This document shows, one piece after another, positions 46,222-64,000 of a DNA stretch of 64,000 nt (position 1 is the stretch's first letter; the number at the start of each line of letters is the position of its first letter). The stretch spans positions 27,600,954 to 27,664,953 of the forward strand of contig JACDQD010000005.1 in NCBI GenBank assembly GCA_019843655.1, read 5' to 3'. The stretch is from Lethocerus indicus (Eukaryota > Arthropoda > Insecta > Hemiptera > Belostomatidae). The notes beneath the pieces are model-generated. The model was given only the letters and a program-made list of their open reading frames with translations. It searched no databases and had not been told where the DNA came from. A program made the translations under genes and the position numbers.

Positions 46222-49200
46222 CTACCTATGAGATCTATAAATTATTCCTTTTGATGGTGCTAGATGGTGTGGCAACTGAAAGCAAACAAATTAGTACAAC
46301 AAATTTAATTGAATAATTATATTAACAGAAATTTAAAATTACAGAGAAGAGAACACTGACAACAAAGCTCTTATTATCGTTTTTTTAGCAGCATAGCTAA
46401 CGATCTTCCCAGTTATTCAATTAATCATTTTGTGTATTTTAAGTAATCCATATTCCCCAAAACAAATTTAGCCTTCCTCATAAATGGAAGGAAACAGGTT
46501 TTGAATCTTGCTGTTGGTGTACTTCTCTCTCTTTCTCTCGATAAATTTCAATTAAATATAGATTATATATGAACTTTCAACAGAATAAAACTGATAAGTT
46601 TCATTTATAGAAAAAGATTCAATGGCTGCATCATATGAAATTTAAGGTAGAAACAACCATTATCAATTGTATTAAAATTGAAACCTCAAATTTATTCAGG
46701 CTGCAGTATACAGAATATTAGAAAATCCAATTAATAAACTTACTCTCCTTGTAATAAATTTAAATATTAGAAACTGACATTCATATCTGCAAATACTAAA
46801 TTTAAGTGAGCAGAGTCTCAAGAATTACATCAATTTCCCTGAGGTATCTATTGATTGCATTTCAATTAATTGCATCCTTCATTTCTGATATTTTTCAGTT
46901 TTTATTTTATTTATTTCAACTTTGGGTAAAGAGGAACCAAAGGTATTGATCATGTAAACAGCATTTACCTTGAGAAAGGAGATTTTATGTGGGTGCAAAA
47001 TTCATAATTTCCACAAATCAAAGTATGGCATTAGCTGCAAGCCAGCATTAATTCAGAACCTACTATCTGAATTACACATGGCCATGCGCAGTCTAATTCC
47101 ACATGCTTTTGTAATTTAATTTTAATTTCTTACTAAACTGGTATGTTTGTTAAAGACAATAGAACTCAAAATTGTCATTTTTTCTGTTTGTCAAATAATA
47201 TTATTTTTTATAATTAATTATGATCAAATATATATATATATATATATATATTTTTTTAAATGAAATGAAATACTACTTACGGTAGTAGCACCTATTCTGG
47301 ACAGGTAACGATTACGAATGTTGAAGTCAGATTGTGGTTGGGTCACATCATACGGGGATACATCTGCAATGGAACCTGAAGCCAGGCCAGCATCCCTCTG
47401 CAATTTCTCTGATGCCCTGTGAACAGAAAAAATAAAAGAAAAATATTTAAGAAGATTACATAAAGAAATAGATATTTCAGACTAATATGTTTGAATGTAT
47501 TGTACTTAATTTCAACACTTTTTTTTGGTCACTGCTCTTTGAAAGTTATGGAAGCTCAACTGGCATGCTGAGTTGTTCGCTTATACCTTCTATATTGGAA
47601 TACAAATAGAAAAGCGGTGAAACTATAGTATAGTGTTACTGAAACCACCATAGATATAATTCAAATTTCCAATTTTAAGAAAACAATTTCAACTTTGATA
47701 TCAAACCAACTGCTGTTCATATACTGACACAAATTCTTTAACACCTGAGCTATGCAGGTACAGAGACCATAATTGTGTACTTCAACAGTATATAGATGGT
47801 TCCTGGCTAGCTCAGATACTAGTGGTATTTGTATTAGAATGCAATAAATAACAGGTTTGATGCTCACCACGGAAATACACATACATTTATTGCTTATAAG
47901 AATTTTTTCTACAATCTTTCAGCAATAGAGCACAAACACATGCAACAGAAATATACAAATTCCAATAAATACCACAGTGAATTCTTCAAAAGGTTAGGTT
48001 ATTAGGTAATAAAAGTATTCTTATCTGTTCTACATACTCTCTGTTCTCAGCTGTTCTATGTTACTATATACAATGTAATGTATTTTTATTTTTAAAAAAT
48101 TATTGACTAATAAATGCTTGAAGAAGAAAATTGTATAAGCAATCAATGTCTGCTTATGATGTCCACCACTGACATGATTTTCCCCTAATTGCAAATTTTC
48201 CAATCTCCAAGTATTTCAATCTCCTCAATAAATATGAGCATAACATAAATTAATATTTTGCTCATATCGATTTCGTTTTCCAACATTTTGCTCAGTGCTC
48301 TGTGCAGAAATTAGTAATATGCTGAAGCGCTCTCACTCTTGACCATATCAGTTAGCTTTGGACTATGTTTTAAAATGATATACATATACTGGTAGATATA
48401 CTTGGTTCTGTTTCCTGCAGTATACACTGTAACCCTTTCGTCTTATCACCAGTCAACTGCGGTCGGTGCTTTTTTTAACCTTCTAACTAAGGAGTTGATT
48501 GAAGATGTCGGAAGGCCAAAACTACAAGAGCACGAGAAGACGGAACAAGGTATTATTATATCGACTCTCGCCGACCAGTGACATAATTTAAGTAAAAGTA
48601 ATACTCTTACATAGCATTTTGAACTTACAATTTGCTTCTCTCAAAAACCTTTCTCTGTGAGACTGTCATGTTGAGAATTCCTGTCGTCCGCATATCATAC
48701 ATCCACAAAATGATGACAGTGATTAATGATACTGTAATAAAAAAAGTGTTCAATTTAATTAAAGTAGTGTTCACTAAAAGCATTACTGGATAGAAAAATC
48801 TGTCAAGTACCTGAGGTGATTTGTTTTATTTTAAAGTAATATTTTGTATTTCATCTTTATATAAGGTTGACTGTATAAAAATGTTAGTTCATTGCCCTGT
48901 TGAGGCTTTGTGACATTTATTGGTTTACACACACAATTTTTGTTTGCTAAATCCTTCAGTTCAAATTATTGTGACATTGAAACGAGGCATGTCATTTTTA
49001 GTTCATGTGGAATATGGAACTAGAAAAAATAATGTTTACACTTACTAGACAACCAAGCTATAAAGAAAATTTCAAGCAATAGGTACCCTCCAGAATCGAC
49101 AACCATGCCTGCAAACCAAGTTGCAAATGCGAGACCGAGATTTTGTAATGCTTGAGCTCTGAAACAATTTATTTAATTTTGTTACAAATAGATTCAATAT

Positions 49201-52200
49201 CATTATATTATAGTACATGGCAGTTTTTTCTCTTATCCTTATGACAAGTTTAAAACATTTTCTGTTTCCTCATACAAAATCTAATACGATTCTTTAATGG
49301 AATAGAAGGGTTAAACAGTGTAAACAATTAAAAAAATATTAATAACAAAAAATAACTCTTGAATTATTAATCCAGATAGGTAGGACACTTCCAAGAGAAA
49401 TTACAAGAATCTCAAACATTATTATAATAATAAATGTACTTACGACTAATGATACTAATATAATATTGACTTGGTACTAAACTAAACTGAACACACACAC
49501 GTATTAGAACTTACATTCCATACGCTGATCCCAACTGGTAGTCTTGTATAACCAATGCAATCATTGGCCACAATGCACTGGCCAGTAAAGAATAAGAAAA
49601 TCCCAATATAATCTAAAAAGAAGAAACCAAGTTTGTTACATGATAAAAAATTACAGAAGCTATAAAACATAAATTTAATAGTTATAACTATCAATAAATA
49701 AATAATACAAACCATTGCAATAAAAGGATTCAAGAATGTGAAAGCGAGTAAAGAGTGAGAGCCTATAGTAATCACTATAGCCAAAGTGACCCAAAATACA
49801 TTGCGACCCGTCTTATCTATGAGCAGTCCCAAGACAGGTGAAGCCACGGATGAAATCATGTAAATTAAACTGTTTACAGTATTCGCTTCTTCAGGTCTTA
49901 GATCAAATTTCTTCATAAAAAATACCCTGCAATATGGATATGCATATATAACATATTCTATATATTTTTGTATTAGGTCACTAATATATCATTGCCTATG
50001 CAATTTTAACTCTCCACTCACCTATTTTGTACCCATTTGCTGGCCTATTTGGTATGCCATTAGCATTCTTTCAATCATTAAATACTACTCCTCAGAGTAA
50101 TAATATACCTAACCTTCATTGTGTCCTTACATACACAAGGACATTACTATAATACTGGTGAAAAGCCCAATCCTAGCTTAAGACCAAATAGGTCAAATAA
50201 AGAGAAAATTTTAAACAGCCCTAAACAAATGCCTTTAGATTGCTGTATTCTGTGAGGACAGAATAGTAGTTTATGTAACTCGTACTGTATAAAAATAAAT
50301 ATATAAATTTAAAAAAATGCACAGTAAAATGTTTCATTTTACATAAGCAAGTTATATTTCAACAGGATTTTCGGTTGCTTACTTTCCCAAAGCTATGAAC
50401 GGAAATATTGCCACATAGTAGGCAACACAAATTACTGCTATCATCCAGAATGCGGCGAAAAATTCTTTATGTCAAGCAATTTAGCCACTTCCTTTGGTTC
50501 TTCTGGTGTGTCCGGGGCTGTATCCACTTTCGATTTTTTGTCCAACCACGCCAAGCAGAGTGAACACAAGAACGAAATAACACAGGTGGCAGATACTGGA
50601 AAATTAATAATAGTTATACGTATGCTCGTTAAATTAAGGTCATTATTTAGATCAGCTTATAAATTTTCTTATAAAAAAACAGATGTCTAGTATCTGTTGT
50701 TTAAAAAAACATACAACATGTTGCTCTGATTATGAAGATACAGGGAGACAATGTCTCTTAAAAATTAGATATTAAGATATGTGTTACTATTAGATAACAA
50801 TATTTTATAATAAACTAGCTGTAAGTTATTGAAATTACTGCTATTCTGACACATGTAATCAATAATGCTGACATCAATTAAAAATATACAACCACAAAGC
50901 AAATACAACAAAATTAAGTGTTGTTAAAGTGTTTACCGACAAATAATACAATGCCCAAGCATTCATATCCTTTGTAATATTTGTTAACAAAATTGTAGAT
51001 AGGTTCCATAACGAAGAAATTGACTGCTGACCCAATCCTCGCAAAACTCAACTGGAGTCCAAATACCATATTGAGCTCTTTGCCTTTAAACCAGAGTACT
51101 GCATAGTAGTTCTGAGCAACTGCAAGTGATTCTCCACCAATGCTGTTATTGTTATGAACAAAAACTATTAATAACAATATATATTGTAGTATAATAATGT
51201 AAAACAACATAAATACCAGTAATATGACAATTAAGCAAATTGTCAAATCTTATCTCTTTAGAAATGAATTCTTTAAATGATTATTATAAAGTTTGCAGGT
51301 ATTAATTTAGAATTTCCATGCTTTACTCATTTAGATGTTGCCTGTTCCAGGGTGGGTTCTCCAAAACAATTTCTCACTTTTGCTCCAGGTTGAAAAATAA
51401 AGAACATTGTTTACAAACAACTGTTAACACATTGCTGTTTCATTATTGTAAATACTTGGATTATTCTAAATAAATGTATATTTTAGTCATTAAGTACCAT
51501 TGTATATGGCACCCTTTAACAACCCAACCTCACAAGTTCTAGAAACACCAGGCAGAAGCTGGCACATTACAAATGAGAAAATGTTGTTTATAAAAATACA
51601 TGAACAGTTTTACCCAAAAATAACCCTTCCTAGAATCATCAACCAGAATGAATTGTAGAGAGTTCCAACAGCAAATATCAACTGACCAAATACAACAATC
51701 AATGCATATATTATTGTGCCCAGGCGAATTCCAAAAACTCTGTAAACAAAAATGAAATTTCATAAAATCAAATATTATGCAGTTTATTACAAGGTAAATA
51801 AGTTTTCAATCATATATAAGGGATAAAACAAATAATATAAAAGGCATATATTTCTGTTCGAAATTTGTATGGCACATCCACTGGATCCAGCTAAATTTAA
51901 CTTTGACTTAATGTAGAAGAAAAAACTAGTACCATACTAGAATAGAGGAAATGCCCAAGTGCATAATTAAATAACATTCTACCTCTCAACAAAACATTTC
52001 TTTTGAGTAGCATTGCCATATTTTTTATGGCTTATAATTTTTGCAAAAATAACAAAGCTACTTAGTTGCTACATCAACTTATTTTCCCAATCCAGTCCAA
52101 GTGTTGCACTCTCTATATCCATTGCAATCTATAGCAATATTGTATTGTGTTCTTTGATTAACCTGTATTTTACTCAATTTCATCTGGCATTAAAGTAGGA

Positions 52201-52433
52201 CTATTGAGTAATCTAAATACTGCCATTGGGGTATAAAGGAATACAGACTTAAATCTTTTTGCAAAATGTCTAGTTATATCAAAAGCAGCAATAAAATAAT
52301 GACAGTTTAACTGTAATTGGCCAGTTACCTGCTATAAAATGTCAAGGCCACATTGCTCTATCTGAAGCAGTGATCCGTGATGAATATTTTTTTCCAGCAA
52401 ACATTCTTAAATACACTAATTATGATTAGATCA

Positions 52434-52495
<62 letters not shown>

Positions 52496-52498
52496 TGA

Positions 52499-52552
<54 letters not shown>

Positions 52553-53341
52553 CATGTTATATTTAATTATAATTATTTTTATAACCAGATATGGTAGGCA
52601 ATAACATTTATAAATAATTAATATGAAATATTAATTAATTACCTTATACATAAATTTGAAATGATCAATACAATTAATTTCATATAAAAAAAGATTAATG
52701 CATTTTTCTTAGGCAGTACTATATCCATTAAGCTCCATCTTAACCTAACTTAGCTTAAAAACAGGGGCACTGAACTGAACTCGCACCACCAGTGTTTTAG
52801 CCTACAAATGTTCTATTTTATGTACAGTCTGTTATAGAGAGAAAATCTCTAAAATAAATAAAAAATAAACAAAATAATCACTAATAAATTGTATAAAATA
52901 AAGAAATAAATCCTTCAGTTGATACATAAATAAACAAACTTGTAATAATAATTGATAAAAATATTATACCTGTCAATAAGAAACCCGCCTATAAAACACA
53001 AAACAAAGTTGGGCCATGAATAACTGGAGTAGAGGTAACTGAACTGTGTTGTTGTCAATGATAAGTCTCTAATAAATACGTCCTGGAGTGCACCCGGATT
53101 ATCATAACAGAAGTATGAACCTAAAGAAGACAATAAAACAATTACAAATTATTTATATTTCAAAATCTGGCATGTAACAGTAGGTATGTTACAAGATTAC
53201 ATGAACCAACTAACCGAATCCTAAGAAGCACATAAAAAATAAAGCACAATATCGATAGCAAGATCCTCCTGGATGACATGTGCTCCTGGGAGCCAACGAC
53301 TCTTCCGAATCCGATCTTTCAATCAATGAGGACGTATCCAT
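46222..53341 (-). CDS. MFSD1: MFSD1-type lysosomal major facilitator transporter, with a one-base frameshift in exon 5
   Basis: Eleven exons: 53341-53215, 53120-52970, 51739-51614, 51142-50937, 50595-50383, 49926-49713, 49612-49515, 49158-49046, 48731-48629, 47416-47281 and 46275-46222. Every junction has GT/AG and matching phase, except that exon 5 is one base short. The whole coding length is 1541 nt; one more base gives 513 aa. Signatures are [71 protein letters not shown] and LLASALWPM, all close to MFSD1. The N-terminal DTSSLI fits a [DE]xxxL[LI] lysosomal sorting signal. MFSD1 exports dipeptides from lysosomes with the partner GLMP. In exon 5 the frame reads DIK, then needs a fourth A in the AAA run at about 50469-50474 to continue as [20 protein letters not shown]. 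Everything downstream is intact, so a sequencing or assembly error is more likely than a dead gene. Exons 1 and 11 rest on weaker evidence. Confidence 0.9.
47228..47251. repeat. (AT)n microsatellite
   Basis: About 12 AT dinucleotides in MFSD1 intron 10. Confidence 0.9.
47678..47775 (-). repeat. tRNA-derived SINE-like remnant in MFSD1 intron 10
   Basis: On the minus strand CATAGCTCAGGTGTTAAAG resembles an A box. GTTGGTTTGATATCAAAG, about 45 bp later, resembles a B box (GGTTTGATATC against GGTTCGANTCC). Family membership with the other remnants is likely but not proven. Confidence 0.4.
48421..48549 (+). other. Exon-like island on the strand opposite MFSD1 (15-codon start exon?)
   Basis: Inside MFSD1 intron 9, on the plus strand, a strong acceptor (TTCTGTTTCCTGCAG, ending 48420) is followed by a GC-richer segment with an ATG at 48505 reading [15 protein letters not shown]. 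It ends in AAG|GTATTA at 48549. I found no further exon that continues it and do not recognise the peptide. It may be a stray promoter exon of an antisense transcript or a relic. Confidence 0.25.
52425..52504. repeat. 80-bp perfect palindrome built on an (AT)n tract
   Basis: ATTAGATCACCAT (52425-52437), 54 bp of alternating AT, then ATGGTGATCTAAT (52492-52504). The outer arms are exact reverse complements, so the whole 80 bp can fold into one hairpin or cruciform. It lies in MFSD1 intron 2. Confidence 0.95.
52505..52547. repeat. (AT)n microsatellite
   Basis: About 21 AT dinucleotides directly abutting the palindrome. Confidence 0.9.
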
Positions 53342-54575
53342 TGTTAAAGTTATAAAATAAACAACGATCTTAGACTAATGTCAACAATAAGAATGGAAAC
53401 TACATTACTATGTACAAATCGTTTAAGATTTAAAACAAACACTGTTGTGATAGAGAAAGATAATCCGTGTAACTAAGTCATTCGCTGCCCCTATTCATTA
53501 TCACTGGAAATGATCGCTGTTAAAAGTGTCATTGATATTGTGTGCAGCTGTTGACATAAACAGCTGATAACTCTCCTTTGTAAGCAGCTCAATGTACTAT
53601 TTATTTTTTTGTTAAAACAAGTTCTCTGTCCCACGGTAAATTCTTCAAGATATGAATACATATCCCCTTAGTAGATAATAAATAATTAAAACTAAAAACA
53701 TAAAAGCTTAATAAAAAAGATTTAATTACTTGATAATAAATGAGTAATCTTGGAAACAATTACGCTAAATTAATTTTGTTGATGCGAAGTAAAAATATAA
53801 TTATAATTATGATTTTTTTAAATTATAATTTTAAATACAGTTTCTCAAGTTTGACCGGAACCGTGTGTAAAAAAAATTGGTATAAACAAATTTTCCCGAG
53901 TCATTAAGTTTTCAACTACTTTAATGTAAAAACCATATAAAAAACGATATAAACTTAGATACTTTATTGTATTTATGTATTTAATTTATTGTAAATCATA
54001 TTCTTCTAATATCTTCAATAAATATCTCGGCCATTCGAAAAAACCATTTCGATCGATTTCGAATGTCATGCAAGCTTATGTTGCACTCCGGTTCAAGTTG
54101 TCCCTAATATTTAACAAGATTTACAAAGCAATTTATAGTTGTATTATAAAATAAGTCAAATGTAAAAAAGGTGAAATGGAAGGTCGGAAGAACCGGCGAT
54201 AGCTTTTTGCCAACGCTTGTTTTATTAATTATTAGCTATATTTTATTTTAATTTGTCAATAGGCGTTTATTAATAGTTTTGGCATTTTGTAATGTGTATT
54301 CATTATTTTCAGTTTTGTTTTAAGCGCTCTTTAACATTTTTACGTTTTAAATGTTTTAGGCTTTAGGTTTTAAAAATAAATATGATTGGAAAATATTAAT
54401 GGCAGCTTTAATAAGCGAATATATTGCAAATGCGCCAATGAAAGAATTTGCTGAGGGGTATTTGTGCTTGTTAAGTTGGTCAAAGTTCATGACAGTTTAA
54501 TCTTCCATTGAAAACGAGTGTCAGGTTATCGAACAACTTCTGTGTTTTGCTGCTGTCTTTAAAATGTTATTTTAG
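53342..54575. promoter_or_regulatory. Divergent promoter region MFSD1 / DHX33
   Basis: 1234 bp between head-to-head ATGs. It is AT-rich. CAGCTG occurs twice near 53545-53565 (GCAGCTGTTGACATAAACAG then CTG). CAGCTG is a general bHLH E-box. CLEAR-type elements (GTCACGTGAC), which often precede lysosomal genes, were not seen. The DHX33 ATG is preceded by TTTTAG, which could be an acceptor for a 5' UTR intron. Confidence 0.35.
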
Positions 54576-61479
<6,904 letters not shown>

Positions 61480-64000
61480 CACAACAATGTTTTATTAAAT
61501 CGGCGATGTATATAAGAATGTTCGATAATTACCAAGTACAAATTACTAATATATTAGAGAATGTGGAATTGTGAAATTTTATTAGTTGAACAGAATGTCT
61601 AAAGTCTGTATGTGCCCATCGTAGTTGGAATAGTAGGAAAGTCATTATTATTTTTCTTTCCTATAATAACGCACATAATAATATGATATATCGCAAAACT
61701 TGGTCTGGTGGCCATATTTTATAGTTCATCCATTCCTCATTAAACAATCTGCTCTTGTTTACTGTCATTTATTACTTTAATGTTAATTATTTTTACCTGC
61801 TGCTGTCAGGTTTCAGTACTAGTGTATTCAAACTGTAATCATTTTATTTACCTGATAGATCTATCAGAACTCTTCCTGATGGAGCAATTAAAACCTTCAG
61901 TAAAATCATCTAAACCCATAAGTTCTTAACTGAGCTCATCAATTTTTTGTCCATTATTTTATTTTCATGATGAATTCAGTAATAACTTTCTTCTGGAATC
62001 GCATGTTTATATCACACTATTAAATAGAGGAGTCAAATAAAAGATGGAAGGTTATTTTTATAGAAGTAAATAATGTATGTAGTATTTTGGTAAGGCAAAA
62101 TACAAAAATCCATTCAAGTTGTTTGATTTTACATCATTTTAAATTTTACATTATTTCTATGTAAGTAGATTATGATCTGTGATCTTGTGTAATTTCATTT
62201 TTCACAATTCAGTCACTGTAAGGTACTCTTCAAAAGAGTACAGAATTTCCCATGTGGTTATTTAGGCCCAAATAACTCACAATATTTGAATTGTACATGT
62301 ACAATTATGGTTTCATTCCCAATAAATGTCCTCCAATTGTAAATTTTAATTAGTTGGTTGTAATTATTTTCAGACCTTCATTTTATTTCGAATTGAATTT
62401 GTTCAGAAATCTTTATCATAACAGTTCCTCTTACGATTTTCTTATCCATTTATTAGAGCTAAATCTTCTTGCTCAAAAAAATCTATATCTCTCACTAAAG
62501 TAGTTTTGTGTTGTGTGAAACTATTCAAAGTATCTTTCTCTTTGTGATGATTGTGTATTTGGATCTTTAGCGGGAAGAAAAAAACTCATATTTGGGACCT
62601 TTAGTATTAGATGATTATCTAAGTACAAACTAGTGAAAAGTTCTTTGTACTAATGTAAGAGGTTACTTTTGTATGTTCTCTATTGTATAATGTATTACTA
62701 CAAATGTTGATATTCCTGTATAAATTTTACTTACCAATTTGAAATCTTATTGTTTTCCCATATAAACTCAGTAAGAAATGAAACCAGCTTTTCATACACT
62801 TATTGAAGCTGCAATTTCATTTTCATATTTAACAACCAATTAATAAAAATGATTAATTATTATTATTATTAAAAATACCAGTAATCCTTAACACTGTTAC
62901 CATGACGTAAGAAAATATATCTTTTTGTAATAAAAGATTAGTACATGTTGTATGTATAAAATTTGGCAGGATATGTAAAACATGAATTTTGGCAATAATT
63001 TGTCTTCACAATATCTGTTAATTTGTGTAAAACTATAATATATAAAAATGCAAAGTTTTAATGCAACTGGAAGAACATTTTTTCTCCAAAATATTGACTA
63101 AACTGCTAGTTTTATTTTTATGAAATTAACATCTTAAAATCAAATTTAAAATTTTTAAAGTATTAAAAACATCTCTTAAAGATGTTACTTATCTAGGGTT
63201 ATAGTTCACTGCACTCCTAAGTCTTAGGTGATTGAGTGGACATGCTTTATATCAGATTCCAGTATCTATAAAATGTTTTATTTACATTAATTAAAATATA
63301 TATAATTGCATTTTAAATTTTATTGGGCACTTGTTTTGTTTTATTCTTTTGTGATTATTTAATGTATGAATTATTTCTTTTTTACATTCTTTTAATTGGT
63401 GAATCAAACTATTATTCGAGAATTCATTTTCACATTAGAATTTTTATTGAATGAATGTGTAGAAAATAATCTGTATGTCCCATTTATTATGGGGGTGCGT
63501 TGTGGAGTTTTGGTTGTTTGTATCATATATTGATGTATCTATTACTGCAAGGCTTGAAGAGAAATTTGCAATATGGTTAAAATAAAATAGCCATACGTCA
63601 TGGCTGTTTCAAATTAGATTCATCAATTGAAATACTCATAAAAGAATGGTTTAATATAATTATAAGAGGGATCTCTTGGTTTCACTTTTTGGCAAGAGTA
63701 CCTTGTGAGCATGTAGATGTGAATTTCTGGTATAAAGCAGATTGAGTATTTGATTTTATGATGACATTATACAACATAAATTACAATTTTTCTCTTTCAA
63801 CTCAGCCTAAAATTCAATTTGAGCTGTGTAGTATACTCAATTAAATTACACTTACAGGCACGTATATTAATTTATTAAATTGAATGGATATGTATATTAT
63901 AAATAGAATGAAAGAATGATTTCATCATTTCACAATTATTGAATACTATTTCAATTATCTAGCCATATAATAAATCTTTCTATGAGGTATTGCTTCAAGC
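61480..64000. other. 3' flank of DHX33 and intergenic DNA to the window end
   Basis: 2.5 kb of AT-rich DNA. Possible poly(A) signals for DHX33 are AATAAA at 62036-62041 and near 62320. No open frame, RNA gene or clear repeat is seen. Confidence 0.45.

Noticed and set aside
52358..52604. Open frames encoding long Ile-Tyr repeats on both strands
   Set aside because: They are direct translations of the (AT)n microsatellite and its palindrome.

Overview
The window is nuclear DNA from an insect or close arthropod. It is AT-rich, genes are split by GT/AG introns, transcripts end in AATAAA-type signals, and the best-recognised products (Set1, zucchini/PLD6, MED10, MED21, TIMM8, DDX55, DHX33, MFSD1, SDR39U1) are animal housekeeping proteins. 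I cannot place it in an order. No virus, CRISPR array, rRNA or intact tRNA gene was seen.

Layout, left to right. At 1-104 lies the promoter and first codons of a minus-strand gene that leaves the window. About 105-6680 has no gene I can name but holds the most unusual repeat here: 12 to 13 copies of a 71-bp unit (4399-5283), each carrying a CTCF-like core, between imperfect inverted flanks. At 6704-8684 (-) is a six-exon mitochondrial malate dehydrogenase paralogue of full length (339 aa) that has lost its catalytic His and mobile substrate loop. At 9552-11301 (+) is a secreted protein with a Pro-rich tail. At 12285-16299 (-) is SDR39U1, divergent from MED10 (17175-18685, +). After 6 kb of non-coding DNA comes an intronless Set1 coding region (25028-29365, +).

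zucchini/PLD6 runs on the minus strand from 39366 to 30902. Its 7.3-kb first intron contains two intronless genes arranged head to head: DDX55 (32734-34506, -) and MED21 (35377-35814, +). An intronless BTB zinc-finger gene (40420-43308, +) diverges from zucchini and ends in a dispersed LNExTGE repeat. TIMM8 (44289-45222, +) follows. MFSD1 (46222-53341, -, 11 exons) has one missing base that breaks its frame in exon 5. It diverges from DHX33 (54576-61479, +, 13 exons). The rest to 64000 is non-coding.

The genes do not form one pathway. Loose themes are Mediator (MED10, MED21), ribosome biogenesis (DDX55, DHX33) and mitochondria (MDH-like, TIMM8, zucchini). Exon junctions were worked out by hand from splice signals, reading-frame phase and remembered family motifs. 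No database search was possible.
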